Below, piece after piece: positions 1 to 8,525 of a DNA stretch of 64,000 nt; the first letter of the stretch is position 1, and the number at the start of each line of letters is the position of its first letter. This DNA is from Afifella pfennigii DSM 17143 (GTDB taxonomy: Bacteria; Pseudomonadota; Alphaproteobacteria; Rhizobiales; Afifellaceae). Location: NCBI RefSeq assembly GCF_000688515.1, contig NZ_JHZK01000001.1, positions 310,001 to 374,000 of the forward strand. The letters are read 5' to 3'. The notes under the pieces are model-generated. The model had not been told where the DNA came from and did no database searches. It saw only the letters and a list, made by a program, of their open reading frames with translations. Position numbers and translations under genes: made by a program.

Positions 1-68
1 GCGTCGTCCTCTTCGTGGCGCTCGACCGCACCGTCGGCGTCTTCAAGTTTCTCGGCGGCGGCAAATGA
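1..68 (+). CDS. C-terminal end of a membrane permease (fragment)
   Basis: Only the last 21 residues are in the window. They form a hydrophobic stretch followed by a short basic and glycine-rich tail ending KFLGGGK. This composition fits the last membrane segment of an inner-membrane transport permease, for example of an ABC importer, but the fragment is too short for a family call. Its TGA stop overlaps the ATG of the next gene in an ATGA arrangement, so it is probably translationally coupled to the downstream catabolic genes and may bring in their substrate. Confidence 0.5.
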   Translation, partial: VVLFVALDRTVGVFKFLGGGK

Positions 69-1198
69 GCCCCGCCCCGATCGCGCGCATCGAAATCTTC
101 CGCGCCGACCTCGCCCTGGCCGAGCCCTTCGAGCACGCCTCCTCCGGCCGTATCGACCGCCTCCAGGAGATCCTCGTCAAGCTGACCGATGCGGACGGCA
201 TCGCCGGCTGGGGCGAGATGCGCGGCAACGTTCCCTATGTCACCGGCGAGACGCCGGGCCGCGTCCTCGCCGCGCTGACGGAGGTGCTCGCGCCGCGCCT
301 GCTTGAGGCCCGCCTTGCCAGCCTCGCCGACGTGCTGGCCTTCATGGACAAGGCGATCCTCGGCAATGCCACCGCCAAGGCCGTCGTCGATGTAGCCCTG
401 CACGACGTCATCGCCAGGCGGCTCGGCGTGCCGGTGCAGGCGCTTCTTGGCGGCGGCACGGCGCGGCGCATCCGCTTCCACGGCACCCTGCCCTTCTGCC
501 CGCCAGAGGAAGCGGCGAACCAGGCGAGGCGCTATCTCGATGCCGGCGTCACCAAGATCAAGGTGCGCGTCGCCTTGCGCCCGGTGCAGCGCGACCTGGC
601 GCGCCTGGAAGCCATCCGCCGGGTCCTCGACGACCACCCGGCCGGCAAGGACGCGCTTCTTGCCGTCGACGCCAATCAGGGCTGGCGACCTAAAGAGGCG
701 ATCGGAGCGCTGCGGCTTCTTGAGCGCTTCGATCTTGCCTGGATTGAGCAGCCGGTGGCCGCCGGAGACCTTGCCGGCATGCGCGCGGTGAAGGAGGCGG
801 TCGCCGCCCCGGTCATCGCCGACGAATCCTGCGGCACGCCGCAGGAGCTTCTGCGCCTGATTGAGACCCGCGCCGTCGACGGCTTCCATTTCAAGCTCTG
901 CAAGGCCGGCGGCATCCGCCGGCTGATGGGCATGATCGCCACCGCCGAGGCGGCCGGCATGCCCTACATGATCGGCCAGATGGACGAGGGCATGCTGGCG
1001 ACGGCGGCGGGCCTCAACTGCGCCGCCGCCGCAAACCCCTTTTCCTGCGAGCTCTGGGGCTATCAGCGCGTCGCCGCCCAGCCCTTCACCGGCCTCAAGG
1101 TGGAAGGCGGCGCCATGGTTCTGCCGGACGCGCCCGGCTTCGGCATCGATGTCGACGAGGCCGCGCTGACCCCCATCGCCGACTTCCCGCCAGGCTGA
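65..1198 (+). CDS. Enolase-superfamily (mandelate racemase/muconate lactonizing type) enzyme
   Basis: A 377-residue member of the enolase superfamily, whose enzymes abstract a proton alpha to a carboxylate using Mg2+. An N-terminal capping domain is followed by a TIM barrel. The barrel keeps the K-x-K base motif (K164, K166), metal ligands D202 in VDANQ, E228 in WIEQP and D253 in ADES, and a second lysine motif FKLCK (K277, K280), the MLE-subgroup pattern. Length is typical. The start overlaps the preceding permease stop (ATGA). Neighbours are a deacetylase-like protein, an M24-fold hydrolase, a flavoprotein and an M20 hydrolase, so the substrate is probably an acid or amino-acid derivative. 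Racemase, epimerase, cycloisomerase or dehydratase activity cannot be told apart from sequence alone. Confidence 0.85.
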   Translation: MSPAPIARIEIFRADLALAEPFEHASSGRIDRLQEILVKLTDADGIAGWGEMRGNVPYVTGETPGRVLAALTEVLAPRLLEARLASLADVLAFMDKAILGNATAKAVVDVALHDVIARRLGVPVQALLGGGTARRIRFHGTLPFCPPEEAANQARRYLDAGVTKIKVRVALRPVQRDLARLEAIRRVLDDHPAGKDALLAVDANQGWRPKEAIGALRLLERFDLAWIEQPVAAGDLAGMRAVKEAVAAPVIADESCGTPQELLRLIETRAVDGFHFKLCKAGGIRRLMGMIATAEAAGMPYMIGQMDEGMLATAAGLNCAAAANPFSCELWGYQRVAAQPFTGLKVEGGAMVLPDAPGFGIDVDEAALTPIADFPPG

Positions 1199-1205
1199 GG
1201 CGGCG

Positions 1206-2084
1206 ATGGGCGAGGTGCATCTCATCTGGCTGATCGACGCCGACCCGCCGAGCGAGGCAGGCGGCGGCAAGGGCTTCTATCCCGCTTCCGCCAGCACCGC
1301 GCCGCCCGACGCGACGCTGATGCGCACCCGCCTTGAGACGATCCATGACGTCGCGGTCGCCGAGACGGGCGGGCGCGCCGTCGTCACCTTGCATACTAGC
1401 CCGCGCTACCGCAGCGACTTCTTCCAGGGCCCCTATCCGGCGATCTGGCGGCGCCTTGTGGCGGCGGGCCTGGCGCTGGCGCTGCATCCGCATGAGGAGC
1501 GCGCCAACGGCACCACCTTCTACGACGACGAGAAGCATCTGCGGCAGGTCATTGCCGCCTCGCTGCAACGCGCCCGCGCCGCGCAGATCCCCCTCGCCGC
1601 CTTCCGCTCCGGCAGCTTCTCCTTCCATCCCGCCCTTCCCGCGATCCTCGCCGAGGCGGGAATAGGTCTCGATCTTTCCGCCGGGCCGGGCCTTTTCGAC
1701 AAGCGCCGTTCCATCGACTGGCCAGCTGCCGCCGCCGAGCCGGACTTCTTTTCCAGAAAGGGCCTGCCGGTCCTGGAAGTGCCGCTCGGCTGGGACGGCG
1801 AGAACGCCGAGCTTGACCGCAACTACCTCTTCAACGAGCGCACGGATCTTGCCGGTCTCATCCGCGTCCTTGACGCCATTTCCGCGCGCGGCGCCGCGCG
1901 CGGCCGACCCGAGCTCGTCAACTTCCTCGCCCACGGCTTCGGCATCGCCGATCCGACCTGGCGCAGGCAGGCGATTGCCTTCCTGCGTCACGCCGAGGCA
2001 CGCGGCGTGCGCCTGCTCTCTGCGCAGGAAGCCCTGCGCCTGCACGGACCCGCTCCGACGCCCGCACGCCCCCTTCCCGCCTGA
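1206..2084 (+). CDS. Polysaccharide-deacetylase-like (NodB fold) hydrolase
   Basis: A 292-residue cytosolic protein with no signal peptide. It opens with a hydrophobic strand and an early acidic pair (IDAD). Later come HPHEE near residue 98, FRSG near residue 138 and a C-terminal LAHGFG, an arrangement resembling NodB-fold amidases and deacetylases in which Asp and His residues bind a metal. The family assignment is by pattern and is moderate. It starts 7 bases after the enolase-superfamily gene and ends 18 bases before the M24-like gene, so it belongs to the same operon. It more likely acts on a small N-acyl or cyclic amide metabolite than on cell wall. Confidence 0.6.
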   Translation: MGEVHLIWLIDADPPSEAGGGKGFYPASASTAPPDATLMRTRLETIHDVAVAETGGRAVVTLHTSPRYRSDFFQGPYPAIWRRLVAAGLALALHPHEERANGTTFYDDEKHLRQVIAASLQRARAAQIPLAAFRSGSFSFHPALPAILAEAGIGLDLSAGPGLFDKRRSIDWPAAAAEPDFFSRKGLPVLEVPLGWDGENAELDRNYLFNERTDLAGLIRVLDAISARGAARGRPELVNFLAHGFGIADPTWRRQAIAFLRHAEARGVRLLSAQEALRLHGPAPTPARPLPA

Positions 2085-2102
2085 CAGCGCCAGGACCCGC
2101 CG

Positions 2103-3260
2103 ATGCCCTTCGACAAGATCGAAAAAGAGCTGTTCTTCTCAATGGAGGAATATGATGGCCGCCTCGCCGCTTTGCGCAATGAGATGGCAAAGCGCGGTGT
2201 CGACGCCCTGATGCTCGCCGGTCCGGAGAACATCTATTACGTCTCCGGCTACCAGACCTTCGGCTTCCACAATTACCAGCTTCTCGTCGTGCCGCTTGAG
2301 GGCGAGCCCTTCCTCATCCTGCGCTACCTGGAGACGATGCTCGCCTATCGCTACGCCTGGGTGACCGACATCGTCGCCTGGGACGACACCGAGGACCCCG
2401 TCGCCGTCACCCTGCGCGAGCTTGAGAGCCGCGGCCTCGCGGCGGGCACGGTCGGTGTGGAGCAGAAAAGCTATTTCTTCCAGGTCGCCACCTATCTCAA
2501 GCTGACGGCGGCGCTGCCCCGCCTCGTCGACGGCTCCGGCCTGGTGGAGCCTTGCCGGGCGAAGAAATCGGCAGAGGAGATCGCCTATATGCGCGAGGCG
2601 GCCCGCCTCTCCGACATCGGGACGGAAGCGGCGATTGCGCAGATCGTCGAGGGCCATACCGACAACGACATCGCCGCGGCCGCCTTTGACGCCATGACCT
2701 GCGCCGGTTCGGAATACCTCACCCGCGATCCGATCGTCACCACCGGCGAGCGCTCCGGCATCCCCCATACCTGCTATATGCGCCGCACGCTCCGCCAGGG
2801 CGACGCGGTGCTCATCGAATTGTCCGGCGTCTATAACCGCTACTACGCCCCCTTGATGAGCGGCGCCGTCGTCGGCGATGCCTCGCCGGAAGTCGACAGG
2901 ATGGCGAAGGTCTGCCTGGAGGCCCTTCAGGCAGCTATCGCCGCGGTGAAGCCGGGCGCCACCTCCGCCGAGGTCGACCGCGCCGCGCGCGACATCATCG
3001 TCCGCGAAGGCCTCTGGGAGAACTACCGCAAGCGCGCCGGCTATTCCGTCGGCATCGGCTTCTCCAGCTGGGTGGAGGGGGCCATCGCCAGCCTCAAGGA
3101 AGACGACCCGACGGTGCTGGAGCCGGGCATGACCTTCCACATCCCCATCGCGCTGCGTCTCTACGGCAAGGCGGGCCTTGGCTTCTCCCACACCGTGCTC
3201 GTCACCGAGACCGGCGTGGAGGCGCTCACCTCCGCCCCGCGCGAGCTCGCCCGGTGCTGA
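2103..3260 (+). CDS. Creatinase/aminopeptidase P-fold (M24) hydrolase without canonical metal ligands
   Basis: A 385-residue protein with the two-domain creatinase/prolidase layout: an N-terminal domain (NIYYVSGYQTF near residue 42) and a pita-bread C-terminal domain. Where metallo-M24 peptidases have their Asp, Asp, His, Glu, Glu ligands, this protein shows IELSGVYNRYYAPL, GYSVGIGF, FHIPI and FSHTVLVT, so the ligand set is largely lost. That pattern is known for creatinase and other non-peptidase members such as the ectoine hydrolase (EutD/DoeA) branch. It therefore probably hydrolyses a C-N bond in a small molecule rather than an Xaa-Pro peptide. It lies in the operon between the deacetylase-like gene and the flavoprotein. 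Fold is confident, substrate unknown. Confidence 0.75.
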   Translation: MPFDKIEKELFFSMEEYDGRLAALRNEMAKRGVDALMLAGPENIYYVSGYQTFGFHNYQLLVVPLEGEPFLILRYLETMLAYRYAWVTDIVAWDDTEDPVAVTLRELESRGLAAGTVGVEQKSYFFQVATYLKLTAALPRLVDGSGLVEPCRAKKSAEEIAYMREAARLSDIGTEAAIAQIVEGHTDNDIAAAAFDAMTCAGSEYLTRDPIVTTGERSGIPHTCYMRRTLRQGDAVLIELSGVYNRYYAPLMSGAVVGDASPEVDRMAKVCLEALQAAIAAVKPGATSAEVDRAARDIIVREGLWENYRKRAGYSVGIGFSSWVEGAIASLKEDDPTVLEPGMTFHIPIALRLYGKAGLGFSHTVLVTETGVEALTSAPRELARC

Positions 3261-3287
3261 GGCGGCAAAGGCGATAGGGGGACGGCA

Positions 3288-4946
3288 ATGGCGGGCGACA
3301 TCCTCAAGACGGATATCCTCATCGTCGGCGGCGGCCTTGCCGCGCTTCGCGCCGCCATCGCCGCGCGCGCCGCCGGTGCCAGCGTCACGCTGGCCGTCAA
3401 GGGTAAGCTCGGCAAGAGCGGCGCCTCCGCCATGACCACCGCCGGCTACGCCGCCGCGCTGGAGGGAACCGGCGACAGCCCCGCCTGCCACGCCGCCGAC
3501 ACGCTTGCCGGCGGCGCCGATATCGGCGAGCCGGCGCTGGTTGCCGCCCTTTGCGGCGAGGCGGCGGCCGAGGCCTTGTCTCTGGAAGGCTTCGGCGGGC
3601 ATTTCCTGCGCGAGGACGGCGGCTTCCGCCTGTCGCCGAGCGGCGACCATTCGCGCGCCCGCGTCCTCCTCACCCCGAACCATCTCGGCACGGATTTGAC
3701 GCTGCCGCTCGCCGAAAGGGCGCGCGAGGCCGGCATCACGGCGCTGGAAAACCTCATGGTCACCCGGCTCGTTCTCGGCGATGCCGGCATCGCCGGCGCC
3801 CTGGCCCTCGACCAGAAGACGGGCGAGCTTCTCGGCATCGCCGCCGGCGCCGTCCTCCTTGCGACCGGCGGGGCGGGCCGGCTCTTTTCCGTCACCAGCA
3901 ACCCCAACGACGTCACCGGCGACGGCTTCGCCCTTGCCGCCTCGGCCGGGGCGGCGCTGCGCGATATGGAGTTCGTCCAATTCTATCCCTGGCGCTGCAT
4001 CGACCCCTTCGACAAAGCGCGGGTGTCGGTGCAGCCCTCCACCTTCGTCCTCGGCGCCAGGCTCTACAACGCGGCCGGCGAGCGCTTCATGCAGGCCTTC
4101 AATCCGGACGGCGCCGAAATCACCACCCGCGACGTCGCCGCCCGCGGCATCTTCAACGAGATCCGCGCCGGCCGCGGCGTGAAGGGCGGCGCGCGCCTCG
4201 ACCTCTCGCCGCTCGGCGAGGAGGATTTCGCCCGCTCCAACCCCAAGCTGGTGAAGTATCTCGCCAAGCTGGACATCGACTACCGCGGCTACCCCTTCAT
4301 CGTCGCCCCGGAAGCGCATTACTGGATGGGCGGCGTCGCCGTCGACGCGCAGGGCCGCGCCAGCATCGACGGGCTCTATGCCGCCGGCGAGGTGGCGGGC
4401 GGCATCCACGGCGCCAATCGCCTCAACTCCAACGCCCTGCCGGAGACCCAGGTCTTCGGCGCCAGGGCCGGGCGCGACGCCGCCAAGAAGGCTCGCGCGC
4501 CGAAGGCCGCACCCATCGAGGCGGCTTTGCGCGAGGAGAGGGCCCGGCTCGGCGGCGACGGCGATCTTCACGAAACCCGTCTTGCCGACGAGCTCGCCCG
4601 TCTCCGCCGCATCGCCGACCGCAGCCTCGGCATCATCCGCAACGAAAAGGCGCTGCAGACCGGGCTCCACGAGGTGCGCGCGCTCCGCGAGGAGATGGCC
4701 GCCGCCCGCCCGGCAAGCCTCAAGGCCCAACGGCCCTGGCACGAGCTTCTCTCCCTGGCGGCGACCGCGGAGCTGTCGCTGGCCGCCGCCGCGGCCCGCA
4801 CCGAAAGCCGCGGGGCGCATTTCCGCGAGGATTTTCCCGTGCGCGAGGATGGCAAATGGCGCGGCAGCCTCTTCCTGAGCCGCGGCGAGGATGGCAGTCT
4901 TCGTTTCCGCTTCAAATCCCTGGCGAGGGCACAAGATGCAGCTTGA
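3288..4946 (+). CDS. FAD-dependent oxidoreductase of the fumarate reductase/L-aspartate oxidase family
   Basis: A 552-residue flavoprotein. An N-terminal FAD-binding Rossmann motif (IVGGGLAALRAA, near residue 11) is followed by an SGASAMT segment. An ATGGAGR motif lies near residue 195, and GLYAAGEVAGGIHGANRLNSNAL near residue 360 contains the family signature around the flavin. The C-terminal helical domain resembles SdhA/NadB. There is no partner iron-sulfur or membrane-anchor gene nearby, so it is probably a soluble oxidase or dehydrogenase oxidising an amino acid or dicarboxylate to the imine or enoate. It ends by overlapping the M20 gene by 11 bases, which supports coupled translation. 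Confidence 0.8.
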   Translation: MAGDILKTDILIVGGGLAALRAAIAARAAGASVTLAVKGKLGKSGASAMTTAGYAAALEGTGDSPACHAADTLAGGADIGEPALVAALCGEAAAEALSLEGFGGHFLREDGGFRLSPSGDHSRARVLLTPNHLGTDLTLPLAERAREAGITALENLMVTRLVLGDAGIAGALALDQKTGELLGIAAGAVLLATGGAGRLFSVTSNPNDVTGDGFALAASAGAALRDMEFVQFYPWRCIDPFDKARVSVQPSTFVLGARLYNAAGERFMQAFNPDGAEITTRDVAARGIFNEIRAGRGVKGGARLDLSPLGEEDFARSNPKLVKYLAKLDIDYRGYPFIVAPEAHYWMGGVAVDAQGRASIDGLYAAGEVAGGIHGANRLNSNALPETQVFGARAGRDAAKKARAPKAAPIEAALREERARLGGDGDLHETRLADELARLRRIADRSLGIIRNEKALQTGLHEVRALREEMAAARPASLKAQRPWHELLSLAATAELSLAAAAARTESRGAHFREDFPVREDGKWRGSLFLSRGEDGSLRFRFKSLARAQDAA

Positions 4947-6093
4947 GGCCATCACCGGCGCCGTGAAGGCGCTTCAGCCGGAACTCGTCTCCTTCCTGGA
5001 GGAAATCGTCAATCTCGATTCCCCGACGGAGGACAAGGAGCTCACCGACCGCGTCGGCGATATTCTGCAACAGAAGGCGGAAAGCCTCGGCATGACCTGC
5101 CGGCGCGACAAGCAGAGCGATTTCGCCGACAACCGCGTGTGCCGCTTGGAGAGCAAGGGCAAGAGCCCGCGCATTCTGATGGTCGGCCATTTCGACACCG
5201 TCTACGCCGCCGGCACCACGGCCGAGCGCCCCTTCCGCGTCCACGGGGGCCGCGCCACCGGCTGCGGCGTGCTCGACATGAAGGGGGGCCTCGCCATCGG
5301 CCTATTCGCCCTTCAGGCGCTACGAGAGGCGCTCGGCGAGGTGCCGCTGCCAGTCACCTTCATCTTCAACAGCGACGAGGAGATCGGCTCGCCGGCCTCG
5401 CGCAAGCTGATCGAGAGGGAAGCGAGGCGCCACGACCTTGCTCTTGTCCTGGAGCCGGGGCGGCAAGGCCCTGCCATCGCCGTCGCCCGCAAGGGCGTCG
5501 CCATCTTCCAGCTGGAGATTACCGGCCGCGAGGCTCATGCGGGGGCGGAGCCGGAGAACGGCATCAACGCCATCGTGGAGGCCGCCTATAAGGTCTTGGC
5601 GATCAACGCCCTCAACGAGGAGACCGCCGGCACCACGGTGACGCCCGGCGTCATCCGGGGCGGCACCAAGCCCTATGTCGTGCCCGGCCGCACCACGCTT
5701 TCGGTCGATTGCCGCGTCACCGACGCCGAGGAGCAGGCCCGCGTCACTGCCGGCATCGAGGCGGCGGTGCGCATCGCCTACGTGCCGGGCACCAGGACCC
5801 GCCTTTCCGGCGGCTTCCATCGTCCGCCGATGGAGCTGAGCCCGGCGGCGGCCGCCTATGTGGAGAAGATGCAGGCGGTCGCCGAGGAGGTCGGCTACCC
5901 GCTCGCCACGGCCGAGACCGGCGGCGCCTCCGACGGCAATCTGACCGCCGCCGCCGGCACCCCGACCCTCGACGGGCTCGGCGCCCATGGCGCCCGCGCC
6001 CATAGCGACGAGGAATATATCGAGGTGGCGAGCCTGGAGGGCAAATGCCGGGTGCTCGCCGCCTTCCTCGCCCGCCTCGCCGAAGCCGAATAG
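4936..6093 (+). CDS. M20 family metallohydrolase (carboxypeptidase G2/ArgE-like)
   Basis: A di-zinc amidohydrolase of about 385 residues. Metal-site motifs are in order: VGHFDT (H-x-D), GVLDMKGG, NSDEEIGS with the catalytic Glu, VLEPG, and GAHGARAHSDEE near the C-terminus for the last His. The dimerisation lid domain starts around GREAHAG. It has no signal peptide and is cytosolic. I place the start at the ATG at 4936, inside the end of the flavoprotein gene, because the protein then begins just before the M20 helix. It would cleave an N-acyl, N-carbamoyl or glutamyl amide made by earlier steps of the operon. It is the last gene before a convergent DUF3604 gene. Confidence 0.85.
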   Translation: MQLEAITGAVKALQPELVSFLEEIVNLDSPTEDKELTDRVGDILQQKAESLGMTCRRDKQSDFADNRVCRLESKGKSPRILMVGHFDTVYAAGTTAERPFRVHGGRATGCGVLDMKGGLAIGLFALQALREALGEVPLPVTFIFNSDEEIGSPASRKLIEREARRHDLALVLEPGRQGPAIAVARKGVAIFQLEITGREAHAGAEPENGINAIVEAAYKVLAINALNEETAGTTVTPGVIRGGTKPYVVPGRTTLSVDCRVTDAEEQARVTAGIEAAVRIAYVPGTRTRLSGGFHRPPMELSPAAAAYVEKMQAVAEEVGYPLATAETGGASDGNLTAAAGTPTLDGLGAHGARAHSDEEYIEVASLEGKCRVLAAFLARLAEAE

Positions 6094-6124
6094 TCCCGGC
6101 CCGGCAGGGGCGGGCGAAGCCTAC

Positions 6125-8446
6125 TCAGCGATAAAGGTAGATCGGGCTCGTCCAGGCGCGGGTGCCGTCCTCCAGCGTCAGGCGGATATAGACGGCGTTG
6201 TCGCCCTTCTCGCTGAGCGCCACCTTGCGGGTGAAGGCAAGATGGCGATGCGCGTTCTCGGCCGGCAGCCGGAAGACGGTGACGAAGCGCGGCAGCTCGC
6301 CGGAGGCATCAAAGACCTTGTCCTCGTAGCCGATCTCGGCGAGCGGCAGGTCGAAGGAGATAAGCGGCGTCTTCAGGCTGAGACCCCCCGCCTCGCCGCT
6401 TTCCAGATCGACGTCGAAACCGCCGAAATTGCCGGTCGTCAGCGCCTTCCAGGAGAGCTTGTCCGGCCCTTCCTGCACCAGGCTCTTGTCGCGGTTGAGG
6501 AAATTGACCGGCCTTGCGGAGAGGATGCGGTTGCCCTCAAAGCGCGCCGTGCCGTCCCAGATCACCTCGCGGAAGCGGCCGCGATATTCCGCGCCTTCCC
6601 ACAGAAGACGGATGCGGGGGCCCAGATCCTTCTCTCCGTAGGGGCGCACCGTCTCAACCAGCTCCCTGCCGTTGAAGATGTCGACGCGCTCCACCGAGGA
6701 GTTCGCGGCGATGGACACGGAGAGTTCGAGCTCGCCCGCGGGCAGATGCACGATGTCGCCCATCAGCGCCTCGCGCGCCGGTCTGCCCTCGGCCGGGCCG
6801 AGCGCCGGATCGTCGTGATAGAGCGTGCCCTCCTCGCTGAAGCTGGCTTTGAGGTCGATCACCGGCCGCCCGCACGGTCCGCCCGTGGTGCCGTAGTGGC
6901 GGCGCTTGGCGAGGCAGTCGAGCAGCGCCGGCCGCGACAGCTCCTCCATCAGATAGCAGGTTAGCCCGCCGATGGCGCCGAACTTGCCGGCGCCGGGGTA
7001 GCTTGCCCCCGGCCGGCCTTTGTGGCCGTCGGAATTGCACACGACGCCGACGCGGTAGCCGAAGGCGAACGCGTCGTGCAAAAGCCATTCGAAGCTGCCC
7101 CAGGAGGAGTGCACCTCCACCGATTTCTCGAACCGCCCGTCATGGGCGATCCCGATATCGGCGTAGCGCCCGCCGCAATGGGCAAAGCACACGACGTCGA
7201 ACTCGCCCGCCTCCGCGAACGCCTCGAAAAGCTCGCCGGCCGTCGTGCAATCGTATTTTGCCGTCGCCCGATCCTCGATGAGGGCGTGCGAGGACCGGCG
7301 GATGATCCGGTCCTCGACCGGGAAGAAAACGTTGCGGTCGCCGCCGAGCGCGGTGTTGCCGGACCATTCGTAGCCCGGCAGGGCGATGAAGCTGCCCGGC
7401 GCGTCGAACTCCCGGGTGATGCGCCCGAGCTCGGCCCAGAATGCGTCGCTGATCTGGAAGTCGTTGCCCTGATGGCCGCAGGCGTCGACGAAGGCGCGGT
7501 CGCGGGCGAAAGCGAAATAGGCGCGCGCCGAGCCGGTGCCGATCGTCTCCTCCGACTGGCCGTGCAGATCGCCCCAGAAATGGATGAGGCGCACATCCTC
7601 CACGACAAGCGGATTGGTCTCCGCCACGAGCCGGCCCGCTGCGTCCTTGAGGCACACGGAAACCTCGCCCGGCTCGGCGACCGAAAGGCCTTCGAGCTCG
7701 AACGCGAACGGGCCGGGCTTCATCTCGATGGCGTCAGGCAGCCCGTCGATCTTGCTGCTCGCCTCCACCGTCAGCACGGCATCGCAGCGGTCGGAGGGAT
7801 TACCCCATTTGTCCTCGCCCTTCACCTTCAGAGAGAACTTCTCGCCTGGCCGCCGCCGCGTCGGCAGCACCGCCACGTAGCGCTCCGGTGCGTCCGGCAC
7901 GATGGCGATCGCAGGCTGTTCCGGCAGGGTCTGGAAGTTGAAGGTGGCGATGGGATCGACGAGGACGCGGAACTCGAAGGTGTCCTCGCAGAAGGTCTGC
8001 AGCCGCATGCCCTTCCCGCCATGGTCGGTGACGCCGAAGCGAATGACGATCTGGTCGCCTTCCTTCAGATAGCCCTTCACGACCTTGATCCACAACGTGC
8101 GGTCCCAGGGGCGGACATTGCCCTTGGGATCCCACCGCACTTGCAGGACGGCGCCGTTGGAGGCCTCCACCGTGCAGTAATTGGCGCCGGCGGGATCGTC
8201 GAATTGCGGGTTGCCCTGGTCGGAGGCGAAGCGGAAGCAGACGCGCAGGCTGCCGGAATCGTCGATACCGAAGGTGCCGGCCGTATAGGTCAGCGTGAAG
8301 GAGGCATAGGAGCCGGCCGTAAAGGCGCCGGCCGGCTCGATCCTGGCATGGCCGAGTTGGTCGACCGGGATCGGGTGGCGGATGACGCCGCTATCCATCT
8401 CCTCCCAGGGGCGGGCTTGTCGGCTCTCGGCGGTTTTCTCTGTCAC
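6125..8446 (-). CDS. DUF3604 protein, PHP-like metal-dependent hydrolase
   Basis: A 773-residue protein matching the DUF3604 architecture. A beta-rich N-terminal part of about 280 residues is followed by a PHP/amidohydrolase-like metal domain and a beta-rich C-terminus. Metal-binding motifs in order are FWGDLHGQ, GHQGNDF, LPGYEW, FAHCGG, EVHSSWG and CNSDGHKGRPG. No signal peptide is evident. The reaction of DUF3604 proteins is not established to my knowledge. It is the distal gene of the GntR-TRAP unit, 79 bases after dctM, so its substrate may be what the TRAP system imports. It converges on the M20 gene of the plus-strand operon with about 31 bases between the stops. Confidence 0.8.
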   Translation of the reverse strand: MTEKTAESRQARPWEEMDSGVIRHPIPVDQLGHARIEPAGAFTAGSYASFTLTYTAGTFGIDDSGSLRVCFRFASDQGNPQFDDPAGANYCTVEASNGAVLQVRWDPKGNVRPWDRTLWIKVVKGYLKEGDQIVIRFGVTDHGGKGMRLQTFCEDTFEFRVLVDPIATFNFQTLPEQPAIAIVPDAPERYVAVLPTRRRPGEKFSLKVKGEDKWGNPSDRCDAVLTVEASSKIDGLPDAIEMKPGPFAFELEGLSVAEPGEVSVCLKDAAGRLVAETNPLVVEDVRLIHFWGDLHGQSEETIGTGSARAYFAFARDRAFVDACGHQGNDFQISDAFWAELGRITREFDAPGSFIALPGYEWSGNTALGGDRNVFFPVEDRIIRRSSHALIEDRATAKYDCTTAGELFEAFAEAGEFDVVCFAHCGGRYADIGIAHDGRFEKSVEVHSSWGSFEWLLHDAFAFGYRVGVVCNSDGHKGRPGASYPGAGKFGAIGGLTCYLMEELSRPALLDCLAKRRHYGTTGGPCGRPVIDLKASFSEEGTLYHDDPALGPAEGRPAREALMGDIVHLPAGELELSVSIAANSSVERVDIFNGRELVETVRPYGEKDLGPRIRLLWEGAEYRGRFREVIWDGTARFEGNRILSARPVNFLNRDKSLVQEGPDKLSWKALTTGNFGGFDVDLESGEAGGLSLKTPLISFDLPLAEIGYEDKVFDASGELPRFVTVFRLPAENAHRHLAFTRKVALSEKGDNAVYIRLTLEDGTRAWTSPIYLYR

Positions 8447-8525
8447 TTGGCTTAAGACCTCTTGCTGGGCTTGCGGGCGGCGGCGCGGCGCCCGCCCGCA
8501 TCGATGGCGGTCGCGTTGACCGGGC

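Noticed and set aside
2139-4955. A 938-residue open frame on the minus strand opposite the M24-like and flavoprotein genes
   Set aside because: It is antisense to two well-supported genes, lacks recognisable domains and reflects high GC content that removes stop codons.
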